Shown here: positions 27,721 through 36,055 of the stretch, piece by piece
Position numbering within the stretch: the stretch's first letter is position 1
Layout: each line of letters begins with the position of its first letter
NCBI GenBank assembly: GCA_023428295.1
Contig: JAEYYV010000131.1
Span: forward strand, 54,544-118,543
Source: Pseudomonadota bacterium
GTDB taxonomy: Bacteria > Myxococcota_A > Polyangia > Haliangiales > Haliangiaceae
Direction of reading: 5' to 3'
Length of the DNA stretch: 64,000 bases
Translations under genes and position numbers: made by a program
The notes under the pieces: generated by a model
The model's database searches: none
What the model was told of the DNA's origin: nothing
Seen by the model: the letters and a program-made list of their open reading frames with translations, nothing else

Positions 27721-28005
27721 ATGCGTCTTCTCAGCAAACTCATCATCGCGGGTGGCCTCTTCTACCTGGGTGCTCGCTACGGTCGTCCTCTCCTGCGTCA
27801 GCTCCGCGAGAAGCTCGAGGGCGAGGACTTCGACGATGACGACCTCGTCGCCGAAGAGGTCGTCGTCGTCGGCATCGCCGCGGTGGATCCGGAACCTCTG
27901 TCCACGATGGGGGAGGCAGTCGATCCCGATGCGATCGCGGCGGCGCACCAGGAGGTTCCCGATCAACTGGAGCAGCTCCCGGTGCGCGGCAAGAACGTCC
28001 CCTGA
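27721..28005 (+). CDS. Small membrane-anchored acidic protein
   Basis: A 94-residue protein: one N-terminal hydrophobic helix (KLIIAGGLFYLGARYG) followed by basic then strongly acidic residues (EGEDFDDDDLVAEEVVVVG) and a soluble tail. No family is recognised. The ATG at 27721 is adopted; a GTG at 27685 that overlaps the stop of the preceding frameshifted gene (GTGA) would add 12 residues and is equally plausible. It is probably the last gene of the oxidase operon, ending 40 bases before the convergent TonB-receptor gene. Confidence 0.55.
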   Translation: MRLLSKLIIAGGLFYLGARYGRPLLRQLREKLEGEDFDDDDLVAEEVVVVGIAAVDPEPLSTMGEAVDPDAIAAAHQEVPDQLEQLPVRGKNVP

Positions 28006-28044
28006 ACGCGCTCGGTCGCACCCGCACGGCGAGGCGCGGATGCG

Positions 28045-30066
28045 TCAGCGCCGGAGCGCGAGCCCGAGCTCGAACGTGCGCGGCGCGCCCTCGGTATCGA
28101 CTCCCGCGCGACCGACGAGGTAGCGGCGATCGAACAGGTTCTGCGCCGCGACAAACGCGGATAGGCCACCCGTGATCGCTCGCGCGACGCGAGCGTCGAC
28201 GAGGACGACCGCGCCGATCGAGAGCTCCGCGAGGTCATCCTCGAACATGCGGCCGAGGTAGCGCACCTGCGCCGAGAGACTCGCGATCTGTGGATCCTCG
28301 TACGCCACGAGCGCCGTTGCACGCAGCGTAGGGTTCTGCGGGAGCGGCTTTCCGACGAGCTCGGGCTGCGCGGGCGCCGACGTGATCTCGGCGTCGACGA
28401 ACGTGTGCGCGACGGCGAGGGTCCACGCGCGGGACGGCTGCCACCGAGCGGACAGCTCGATCCCAGCGATGCGTGCCTGCCCGAGGTTCTGTCGCTGCCG
28501 CGTCGCGCTGCCGATCGGCTCGGCGAGCGTGACATTCGCGATGGCATCGGACAGCTCGTTCCAGAACGCGGTCGCGCGTACGTCGATGCCATCCACGGTG
28601 ATCTGCGGGCCTCCCTCGGCGCCCCACAGCGTTTCCGGACGCAGGTCGGCGTTTGCGGCCGTCAGGATCGTGCCGACTTGAAACGGCCGATAGAGCTCGT
28701 TCAGCGTCGGTGCACGAAACGCGCGGTACACGCTCGCCCGCAGCGCGACGATCTCGGTCGCGCGTACCAGTACGCCGACGCGTGGATCGAGCTGGAGGGC
28801 CAGGCGATCCTCGAGCGCCATGATCTCGTCGCTGCCATCGGCGAAGGCGAGTCGCGTGTGGCCGTCGCGATTCTGCCAACCGTCGAGGCGAAGCGCGGCG
28901 GCAGCCTCGATCCTCGGCGAGAGCTGCACCGCATCCTGCACGAACACCCCCGCGAATCGCTGCTCGCCACCCGCGGATCGCTCGACGAGCGACGTGGGGC
29001 TCGGCATCGGTGGAGAGAGGCGATCCGTGGCGATGCCTTCGACGCGCCGAGCATCGGCACCGACGAGGAGCGTGTGCGAACCGAGGCGCATCGTCCACGT
29101 CGCGAGCGCGCCTTGATCGCTCGACGGCGTGACCTGCTCGCTCGCGAGCGCGGCGGTTGATCGATCCATCGCGACGCGCGCGCGGCTCTGAGCGAAGCGC
29201 TGATCGCCACCGAACACCTCGAGCTGCAGTGCGCTCGAGCCGCGCGTGTAGCGCCACCCCGCGCCATACGTCACGGCCCGCACGTCGGCCGTGGAGAACT
29301 GCGTGCCCGCGTCGAGGTGCTCGTCGAACCAGCGTCCGCTCACGTGCAGCGTCGAGCCGCCGCGGACATGCTCGATACGCGCACCAGCCGCCGCATGATC
29401 GCTCGCGGCCTCGTGATCCACGGGGCCGCGCTGCGCGGCGCGAATCGGCGTGTACCCGCTCGTGCGAAAGCCCTCTGCGTCGAACGCGATACCGATCTCA
29501 CCGAAGCGATCGGTCGCACGAATCGCGCCGCGGCCCGTGCCCAGCGATCCGCCAGCGAGGACCGCGTCGAGCGACCGTGACTCGATCGCGCGCGAGCGCA
29601 CGTCCACGACGCCCCCGAGCGCGAAGTTGCCGAACAGCGCCGACGCACCGCTAGGCGCGATCTCGATGCGATCGATCCCGAGCGGCGAGACCGAGCGCCA
29701 GTACATCCATCCGCCGAAAGGATCGTTCGCAGGCACACCGTCCCGGAGCACGAGCGCACGCGAAACTGCCGACGAGCCCACGCCGCGCAGGCTCGGTCCC
29801 TGCGACGTGGGATCCGCGACGGCGCTCGAGCTGCGACGAAACGCCGTGACCGACGGTGCCGTGCGCAAGAGGTCGTCGGCGAGCACGAGCGGCGAGCGAT
29901 CTAGATCCTCGCGACGGATCACGGTCACCGCGGTCGGCACGTGATCGGCGGGCTCGGGAACGCGCGTCCCCGTGACGACGATGACCTCGGCGGGAGCGAC
30001 GTCGGGCTCCGCGGCAGCAACGGGGACAGCGGAGAGGAACGCGGCGCAAAGACCCGTGCGAAACAC
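28045..30066 (-). CDS. TonB-dependent outer-membrane receptor
   Basis: A 673-residue receptor. Signal peptide MFRTGLCAAFLSAVPVAAA, a TonB box (AEVIVVTGTRV, about residue 25), then a plug domain (VIRREDLDRS, DLLRTAPSVTAFRR, LVLRDGVPANDPFGG, IEIAPSGASALFG) and a 22-strand barrel ending with NLFDRRYLVGRAGVDTEGAPRTFELGLALRR. It resembles BtuB/siderophore-type importers. GTG 30066 is chosen because it starts the signal peptide; a longer frame reaches an ATG at 30147 that is palindromic with the divergent dehydrogenase start. Being next to XoxF, a role in metal (possibly lanthanide) or cofactor uptake is conceivable but unproven. Confidence 0.87.
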   Translation of the reverse strand: MFRTGLCAAFLSAVPVAAAEPDVAPAEVIVVTGTRVPEPADHVPTAVTVIRREDLDRSPLVLADDLLRTAPSVTAFRRSSSAVADPTSQGPSLRGVGSSAVSRALVLRDGVPANDPFGGWMYWRSVSPLGIDRIEIAPSGASALFGNFALGGVVDVRSRAIESRSLDAVLAGGSLGTGRGAIRATDRFGEIGIAFDAEGFRTSGYTPIRAAQRGPVDHEAASDHAAAGARIEHVRGGSTLHVSGRWFDEHLDAGTQFSTADVRAVTYGAGWRYTRGSSALQLEVFGGDQRFAQSRARVAMDRSTAALASEQVTPSSDQGALATWTMRLGSHTLLVGADARRVEGIATDRLSPPMPSPTSLVERSAGGEQRFAGVFVQDAVQLSPRIEAAAALRLDGWQNRDGHTRLAFADGSDEIMALEDRLALQLDPRVGVLVRATEIVALRASVYRAFRAPTLNELYRPFQVGTILTAANADLRPETLWGAEGGPQITVDGIDVRATAFWNELSDAIANVTLAEPIGSATRQRQNLGQARIAGIELSARWQPSRAWTLAVAHTFVDAEITSAPAQPELVGKPLPQNPTLRATALVAYEDPQIASLSAQVRYLGRMFEDDLAELSIGAVVLVDARVARAITGGLSAFVAAQNLFDRRYLVGRAGVDTEGAPRTFELGLALRR

Positions 30067-30145
30067 TCGCGCGCTAGGTGCAGCAATTACACCAACGCCG
30101 ACCGTGCGCTGGCGCTCGTGGCACGACGCTTGTAGCACGTGGAGC

Positions 30146-31081
30146 ATGCCGAGGATTCGAGACAGCGTCGTGGTGGTGACCGGTGCGTCGAGCGGGCTCG
30201 GGCGCGCGACGGCATTCGAGCTCGCGAATCGTGGCGCGACGGTGATCCTCGCGGCGCGCCGCAAAGCCGCCCTGCTCGAGGTCGCCCAGCGCTGCGGTCC
30301 GCGCGCGTTCGTCGTCGAGACCGACGTGACGAACGAGGACGATGTCCAGCTCCTCGCACGAACCGCGCTCGACGAGTACGGGCGCATCGACGTGTGGATC
30401 AACAACGCGGGCGTCACCTACTACGCGGCGCTCGAAGACGGCCCGATGGAGCCGCATCGTCGTGTCATCGAAGCGAACTTGTTCGGGGCGATGCACGGTG
30501 CGCGCGCGGCGGTGCCGATCTTTCGTCGCCAGCGTCACGGCGTGCTGATCAACGTGGGCTCCGTGCTGAGCGAGGTCGGCCAGGCGTTCGTGCCGTCGTA
30601 CGCGATCAGCAAGTTCGGCGTGCGCGGCCTGTCGGAGGCGCTGCGCGTGGAGCTCGCGGACGAACGCGACATCCACGTCTGCACCGTGCTGCCATACGCG
30701 ATCGATACGCCGCACTTCCAGGTCGCGGCGAACCGCATCGGCAAGCGGCCGCGCGCGCTTCCCCCGATGCAGTCGCCGGAGAAGGTCGCCCGCGCGATCG
30801 CGGCGCTCGTCGAGAGACCGCGGCGCATGCTTCACGTCCCGCGCTCGATCACGCTCGGCCTCGTGTTCCACGCGCTGTTCCCGCGCACGGCGGAGCGACT
30901 GTTGCTCGATGCACTGCGCCGCTGGCACATGAGCAAGGACGCCGAGACCATCGGCACCGGCAATCTGTTCACGCCCGGCGGCGACGCGAAGGTGCATGGC
31001 GATCGCGGACCGATGATCGGCACGATGAAGTTCCTCGGCTGGTGCGCGCAACGCCTCGTGCGGAACGCGGTGAGCCGCTAG
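30146..31081 (+). CDS. Short-chain dehydrogenase/reductase (SDR)
   Basis: A 311-residue SDR. NAD(P)-binding TGASSGLG lies at about 12-19, NNAG near 91, and the catalytic Ser and Tyr-x-x-x-Lys in NVGSVLSEVGQAFVPSYAISK. After the core a 100-residue extension (RMLHVPRSITLGLVFHALFPRTAERLL) resembles membrane-associated SDRs that act on lipids or quinones. It starts at ATG 30146 and its TAG stop overlaps the GTG of the next gene (TAGTG). Together with the two FAD proteins downstream it forms a rightward operon-like run. Substrate unknown. Confidence 0.87.
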   Translation: MPRIRDSVVVVTGASSGLGRATAFELANRGATVILAARRKAALLEVAQRCGPRAFVVETDVTNEDDVQLLARTALDEYGRIDVWINNAGVTYYAALEDGPMEPHRRVIEANLFGAMHGARAAVPIFRRQRHGVLINVGSVLSEVGQAFVPSYAISKFGVRGLSEALRVELADERDIHVCTVLPYAIDTPHFQVAANRIGKRPRALPPMQSPEKVARAIAALVERPRRMLHVPRSITLGLVFHALFPRTAERLLLDALRRWHMSKDAETIGTGNLFTPGGDAKVHGDRGPMIGTMKFLGWCAQRLVRNAVSR

Positions 31082-32532
31082 TGGAGCCCGCGTACGACGC
31101 CATCGTCGTCGGCTCGGGGCCCAATGGCCTCGCGGCTGCGCTCGCGCTTGCCGAGGAAGGTCTCTCGACGCTCGTCATCGAAGCGCACGACGAGCCCGGT
31201 GGTGGCACGCGTACGCTCGAGATGACAGCGCCTGGCTTTCACCACGACGTGTGCTCCACGGTGCATCCGCTCGGCGTCGCGTCGCCGTGGCTTCGCGCCC
31301 TCGAGCTCGAGAAGCACGGGCTCGAGTGGATTCATCCGCGCGCGCCGCTCGCTCACATCGTCGGTGACCGCGTCGTCACGCTGGAGCGCTCGCTCGACGA
31401 GACGTGCGCGCAACTCGGGCGCGATGGCCGCGAGTACCGCGATCTGATGGCGCCGTTCGTCGACAGCTTCGGCGAGCTGGTCCGCGACTCGCTCGCGCCA
31501 CTGCGCCCGCCGGAGTCGCCGCTCCTGTTCGCGCGGTTCGGTCTTCACGCGCTGCGCTCGCTCCAGGGACTCGCGCGACGCTTCGAGGAGCCGTACGCGC
31601 CTGCCCTGCTCGCCGGCATCGCCGCGCACGCGATGGTGCCGCTCGATCAGCTCGCCACCGCGTCGTTCGGCCTCATCCTCGCCGCTGCGGGGCACGCCGT
31701 GGGCTGGCCCGTCGCGCGCGGCGGATCGAGAGCGATCACGAACGCGATGGTGGCCAAGCTTCGCGCGATGGGCGGCGAGGTCGTGTGCGGACAGCGCGTC
31801 ACGTCGCTCGACGAGCTTCCGGTCGCGCGCGCGTATCTCCTCGACGTGACGCCGAAGCAGCTCGTCGCGATCGCCGGTGATCGCCTGCCCTCGTCGTACC
31901 GCGAGAAGATGGCCGACTATCGCTATGGCCTCGGCGTGTTCAAGATGGACTGGGCGTTGCGCGAGGCGGTGCCGTGGCGCGATCCACGATGCGCTCGCGC
32001 GGCGACGGTGCACCTCTCGGGCACCATGGACGACGTGTCCGCGGCAGAGGCAGCCGCGCATGCGGGCGGCGTCGCGGAGCGTCCGTTCATCCTGTTCGTG
32101 CAACCGACGCTGTTCGATCCATCGCGCGCGCCCGCGAACCGTCACATCGCGTGGGCGTACTGTCACGTGCCCCCGCGATGGACAGGTGATGCGAGCACGC
32201 TCGTCGAGGAGCACGTGGAAGCGTACGCCCCGGGCTTTCGCGAGACGATCCTCGCGCGAACGACGATGGGCCCCGCGCAGATGGAGGCGTACAACGCGAA
32301 CTACGTGGGCGGCGACATCGGCGGCGGCATCTCCGATCTACGCCAGCTGTTCTTCCGCCCCGCGCCGAAGCTCGATCCGTACGCCACCCCCGCGCGCGAC
32401 ATCTTCCTGTGTTCCTCGTCGACGCCACCCGGTGGTGGAGTGCACGGCATGTGTGGCTACTGGGCGGCGCGCAGCGCTCTCCGTCGCGTGTTCGATCAGG
32501 ATCCCCCGCCGCTCGCGCGCGCGAAGCTGTAG
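31081..32532 (+). CDS. FAD-dependent oxidoreductase (phytoene desaturase/CrtI-like)
   Basis: A 483-residue flavoprotein. The N-terminus has the dinucleotide motif IVVGSGPNGLAAALALAEEG followed by the ribose-binding Glu (VIEAHDEPGG), and the C-terminus has the FAD-closing motif STPPGGGVHGMCGYWAA. These are typical of the NAD(P)/FAD amine-oxidase and carotenoid-desaturase superfamily (COG1233). It starts at GTG 31081, overlapping the stop of the SDR. Family members desaturate or isomerise carotenoids and related lipids; no other carotenoid gene is nearby, so the substrate is open. Confidence 0.86.
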   Translation: MEPAYDAIVVGSGPNGLAAALALAEEGLSTLVIEAHDEPGGGTRTLEMTAPGFHHDVCSTVHPLGVASPWLRALELEKHGLEWIHPRAPLAHIVGDRVVTLERSLDETCAQLGRDGREYRDLMAPFVDSFGELVRDSLAPLRPPESPLLFARFGLHALRSLQGLARRFEEPYAPALLAGIAAHAMVPLDQLATASFGLILAAAGHAVGWPVARGGSRAITNAMVAKLRAMGGEVVCGQRVTSLDELPVARAYLLDVTPKQLVAIAGDRLPSSYREKMADYRYGLGVFKMDWALREAVPWRDPRCARAATVHLSGTMDDVSAAEAAAHAGGVAERPFILFVQPTLFDPSRAPANRHIAWAYCHVPPRWTGDASTLVEEHVEAYAPGFRETILARTTMGPAQMEAYNANYVGGDIGGGISDLRQLFFRPAPKLDPYATPARDIFLCSSSTPPGGGVHGMCGYWAARSALRRVFDQDPPPLARAKL

Positions 32533-32621
32533 AGGCGTGCGAGCGGATGCAGGCGGATGATCGGCGCAGGGCCGGATGGCTCACCCTCGCAACTGGCACT
32601 CGTGTTGAACGTCAAGAGGCG

Positions 32622-34217
32622 ATGTCGATCCGAGCTTCCGGCGGAGTCACCGTCTCCATCTGGGCGAATACGCGCATCCCGTTGTTCGACGAGCCACCGC
32701 CCGGTGACAGTGAGGTCGTGGTGATCGGCGCTGGCATCGCGGGCGTCACCTGCGCGGTCGAGCTGGCGCGGATGGGCAAGCGCGTGACGCTCCTCGACGA
32801 CGGTCCGATCGGCGGTGGTGAGACGGGACGCACGAGCGCGCATCTCGCATCCGCCGTCGACGATCGCTATTGCTACCTCGAGAACAAGTTCGGTCGTGAC
32901 GACGCCCGGCTCGTGTATCAGAGCCATGCGAGCGCGATCGACTACATCGAGCGCATGGTGACGTCGCGAACCATCGAGTGCGGCTTCCGCCGCGTCGATG
33001 GGTACCTGTTCGATCCGCCCGAGTCGCCATCGGGTGGTGGCATTCAAGAAGAGCTCGCCGCCGCGCAGCGCGCTGGACTGTCGTGCGAGCTCGTTCGCGA
33101 GTCACCGATCGTCGGCTTCGGTGGCCCTGCCCTCTGCTTCCACGATCAAGCCGAGTTTCATCCGCTGCAGTACCTCGCCGGTCTCGTCGCGTACGCCGAC
33201 GATCTCGGGGTCTCGATTCACACGGGTGTTCATGCCGATGCGATCGAACCTGACGAAGCCTCGCGCGAGCGGCCGCTGCGCGTGCTCCTCCGCGGACACG
33301 GTCCGATCGCCGCGCGCTACGTCGTCGACGCGACGAACTGCGACATGTCGAGCTCGTTCAAGATGTGCCTGCAGCAAGCGCCCTATCGCAGCTACTGCAT
33401 CGCGATCGAGATCCCGAAGGGCGCCATCCCGCATGCGCTGTATTGGGAGAGCGGCGACAACTATCACTACATTCGCGTGGCTAACGCGGGAAGCAGCGAG
33501 GTGCTGATCGTCGGCGGCGAGGATCATCGCGTCGGCCAGGACGAGACCGGACCGCAGTTCGCGGCGCTGGAAGCATGGATCCGTCGCTACGTGCCGGACG
33601 CGGGAGAGGTGGTCGCGCAGTGGTCCGGACAGATCATCGAGCCCGTCGACGGCGTCGCTCACATCGGTCGGTCACCCGCGATCCCGAACACGTTCGTGTG
33701 CACCGGCGACTCGGGGAATGGCCTGACGCACGGAACGATCGCCGGCATCACGATCCCGAAGCTCGTCGCTGGTGAGGAGGTTCCGTGGGCGCGGGTCTAC
33801 GATCCATCGCGCGGTCACACGCACGCGGCCAAGACGTACATCACCGAAGCGATGAACTCGTCCGCGCCCTACCTCGCGTGGATCCGCGGCGGAGATGTCC
33901 GCTCCGTCGACGAGATCGAGCCCGGATGCGGTGCGCTCGTGCGTGATGGCCTGAAGATCCTCGCGGCGTATCGGAACGACCAGGGTCAGTGCCACGTGAT
34001 GTCCGCTGTCTGCCCGCACCTCGGCGGGATCGTGCAGTGGAACGCCGCCGAGAAGTCCTGGGACTGCCCCTGTCACGGCTCTCGCTTCGACGCGCTGGGC
34101 ACCGTCGTCAATGGCCCCGCGTTGGCAAACCTCGAGCCCCGAGAGACACCGCTGGCCGATGGCGAGCCCGACGACGACTTCGAACCCCGCGCGACGCAAA
34201 CGAGCCACGCGCGCTAG
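32622..34217 (+). CDS. FAD-dependent oxidoreductase with C-terminal Rieske domain
   Basis: A 531-residue two-domain protein. Residues about 30-420 form a DAO-type FAD domain (VVVIGAGIAGVTCAVELARMGKRVTLLDD, then GVAHIGRSP and TGDSGNGLTHGTIAG). The C-terminal 100 residues are a Rieske [2Fe-2S] domain with CPHLGG and CPCHGSRF ligands. This architecture occurs in bacterial oxidoreductases of unknown substrate, often in stress gene sets. The ATG at 32622 follows AAGAGG by two bases; a longer frame gives no similarity. It probably belongs to the same transcript as the SDR and FAD gene upstream. Confidence 0.88.
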   Translation: MSIRASGGVTVSIWANTRIPLFDEPPPGDSEVVVIGAGIAGVTCAVELARMGKRVTLLDDGPIGGGETGRTSAHLASAVDDRYCYLENKFGRDDARLVYQSHASAIDYIERMVTSRTIECGFRRVDGYLFDPPESPSGGGIQEELAAAQRAGLSCELVRESPIVGFGGPALCFHDQAEFHPLQYLAGLVAYADDLGVSIHTGVHADAIEPDEASRERPLRVLLRGHGPIAARYVVDATNCDMSSSFKMCLQQAPYRSYCIAIEIPKGAIPHALYWESGDNYHYIRVANAGSSEVLIVGGEDHRVGQDETGPQFAALEAWIRRYVPDAGEVVAQWSGQIIEPVDGVAHIGRSPAIPNTFVCTGDSGNGLTHGTIAGITIPKLVAGEEVPWARVYDPSRGHTHAAKTYITEAMNSSAPYLAWIRGGDVRSVDEIEPGCGALVRDGLKILAAYRNDQGQCHVMSAVCPHLGGIVQWNAAEKSWDCPCHGSRFDALGTVVNGPALANLEPRETPLADGEPDDDFEPRATQTSHAR

Positions 34218-34248
34218 CGCACGCGAGCCGGAGCGCACATAGGACCCG

Positions 34249-35178
34249 ATGACCCCGTTGACCGATATCGAGTGCGCCCTGTTCGAGGTTGGCCAATGGC
34301 TCCGCGACCAGGGCTACACGTTCACGACCATCACGCCGGAGTCGCATCGTCGGGTCAACGCGCGCCCCCAGAACCGCGAGGCACGAACCGTCCGCGATGT
34401 GTTCGGATGGAGCCGGCCGTTTGCCGCGAGCCTGCTTCCCGATCGCATTGTCAGCGCGTTGCGACGTGCGGACATGCTCCGCTCCCGCGACGGCCTGCTT
34501 CTCTCCGCGGTCCGCTTCTCGACGCTCGGCGATCAGCTCTTCGTGCACTCGGCCTATCCCACCGTCGAGGACGCGGCGATCTTCTTTGGCCCCGACACGT
34601 ATCGCTTCGCGAGGTTCGTCGCGTCTCGCATCGGGAACGCGCACTACCTCGTGGATGTCGGTGCGGGAAGTGGCGCCGGGGCGCTCGCCGTCGCGGACGC
34701 GGTCGAGCGCATCACGCTCGCGGATATCAACCCGCGCGCGGTGTCGTTCGCGCGGGTCAACGCGCACCTGGCGGGCGTCCAGCAGCGCACCGAGATCGTG
34801 TGCAGCGATCTGTTCGCGAGCGTCTCGGGCGATCCAGACGTGATCATCGCGAACCCGCCGTACGTGGTCGACGCCGCGCATCGTACGTATCGCGACGGAG
34901 GCGAGCTGCTCGGCACCGAGCTCGGGCTGCGGATGGTCACGCGAGGTCTCGCACGACTCGCCCCGGGCGGTCGCTTCTTTCTCTATACCGGCGCGCCGAT
35001 CGTCGACGGGGTCGATCGCGTTCGCGATGCGCTCGTCGAGATCGCCACGGCCGCCGATGCAGAGCTCACGTACGAGGAGCTCGATCCGGATGTCTTTGGC
35101 GAGGAGCTCGACACACCTGCGTATCGCGAGGTGGACCGCATCGCGGTCGTGGGCGCGACGATTGCACTTAGGCGGTGA
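34249..35178 (+). CDS. SAM-dependent methyltransferase with NPPY motif
   Basis: A 309-residue class I methyltransferase. After an N-terminal helical region (about 1-115) come motif I VDVGAGSGAGALA (about 130-142), acidic motif DINPRAV and the catalytic IIANPPYVV (near residue 205). NPPY is used by HemK/PrmC-, RlmG-like and other enzymes that methylate amide or amine nitrogen. The N-terminal extension resembles the winged-helix-like part of such enzymes. Four bases separate it from the iron-enzyme gene downstream, so they are probably co-translated. The target could be protein, RNA or a small metabolite. Confidence 0.82.
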   Translation: MTPLTDIECALFEVGQWLRDQGYTFTTITPESHRRVNARPQNREARTVRDVFGWSRPFAASLLPDRIVSALRRADMLRSRDGLLLSAVRFSTLGDQLFVHSAYPTVEDAAIFFGPDTYRFARFVASRIGNAHYLVDVGAGSGAGALAVADAVERITLADINPRAVSFARVNAHLAGVQQRTEIVCSDLFASVSGDPDVIIANPPYVVDAAHRTYRDGGELLGTELGLRMVTRGLARLAPGGRFFLYTGAPIVDGVDRVRDALVEIATAADAELTYEELDPDVFGEELDTPAYREVDRIAVVGATIALRR

Positions 35179-35182
35179 CCCG

Positions 35183-36055
35183 ATGCTAGAAGCTCTTCAT
35201 CTCCAGCTTGCCGATGCGAACCGAGGGCGTCTCGCTCCCATCCTCGACGAGGAGAGCTGGCGCAGCGAGATCGATCGCGACTACGCTCGCGCGATCCTCG
35301 AGGGCAATGTCCTCGAGCTCGAGCGGTCGCGAATCGCCGACCGAGCAGCAGATGCGCCGACCGACGCCGATGCGTTCATCGCCTGGTACGAGGCGCTGAA
35401 AGAGAACGGCCCGGGACAGAACGATCCGCTGTTTCCGTGGCTCGCGGAGCACGCGAGCGCCGAAGAGATGCGGTGGTTCCTCCATCAAGAAGTCGCTGGC
35501 GAAGCGGGCTTCGACGATCTCGTCGCGCTCACGCAGCTGCGGCTCGACACGAGGCCCAAGCTCGAGCTCGCCCGGAACTACTGGGACGAGATGGGCCGCG
35601 GTAGCGAAGGCGGCATGCACGGTCCGATGCTGACGCGCCTCGCCGACACGCTCCAGCTCTCGACGCTCGACGTTCCGATCGTGTGGGAGTCGCTCGCGCT
35701 CGGCAACATCATGCTCGGCCTCGCGACCAACCGGCGGTTCGCGTACCAATCGCTCGGTGCGCTCGGCGTGGTCGAGCTGACCGCGCCGTGGCGTGCGCAG
35801 CATGTCGATGCGGGGCTCAAGCGGCTCGGCATCGCGCCACACGCTCGTCACTACTTCGCGCTGCACGCCACGCTCGACGTGAAGCACTCGATCGCGTGGA
35901 ACGCCGAAGTGCTGCACCCGATCGTCGCGAGCGAGCCACGCGCCGCGCGCGCCATCGCAGAAGGTGCGCTGCTCCGTCTCGAGGCGGGACGCCGGTGCTT
36001 CGAGCGCTATCGGTCGGAGCTCGGCACCCAGCCGAGCGCGGCCAACGCGGCGTAG
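35183..36055 (+). CDS. Heme-oxygenase-like iron-containing redox enzyme
   Basis: A 290-residue all-helical protein resembling the iron-containing redox enzyme / HDO-like family. Helical metal motifs are visible: FLHQEVAGEAGFDDLVA (Glu and His near 100), and HATLDVKHSIAWNAEVL (His, Asp, His near 235). Such proteins use two iron atoms on a heme-oxygenase scaffold for oxidative chemistry, often in natural-product pathways. It starts at ATG 35183 after the methyltransferase stop, and its last 49 bases overlap the 3' end of the convergent ATP-grasp gene. Confidence 0.72.
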   Translation: MLEALHLQLADANRGRLAPILDEESWRSEIDRDYARAILEGNVLELERSRIADRAADAPTDADAFIAWYEALKENGPGQNDPLFPWLAEHASAEEMRWFLHQEVAGEAGFDDLVALTQLRLDTRPKLELARNYWDEMGRGSEGGMHGPMLTRLADTLQLSTLDVPIVWESLALGNIMLGLATNRRFAYQSLGALGVVELTAPWRAQHVDAGLKRLGIAPHARHYFALHATLDVKHSIAWNAEVLHPIVASEPRAARAIAEGALLRLEAGRRCFERYRSELGTQPSAANAA

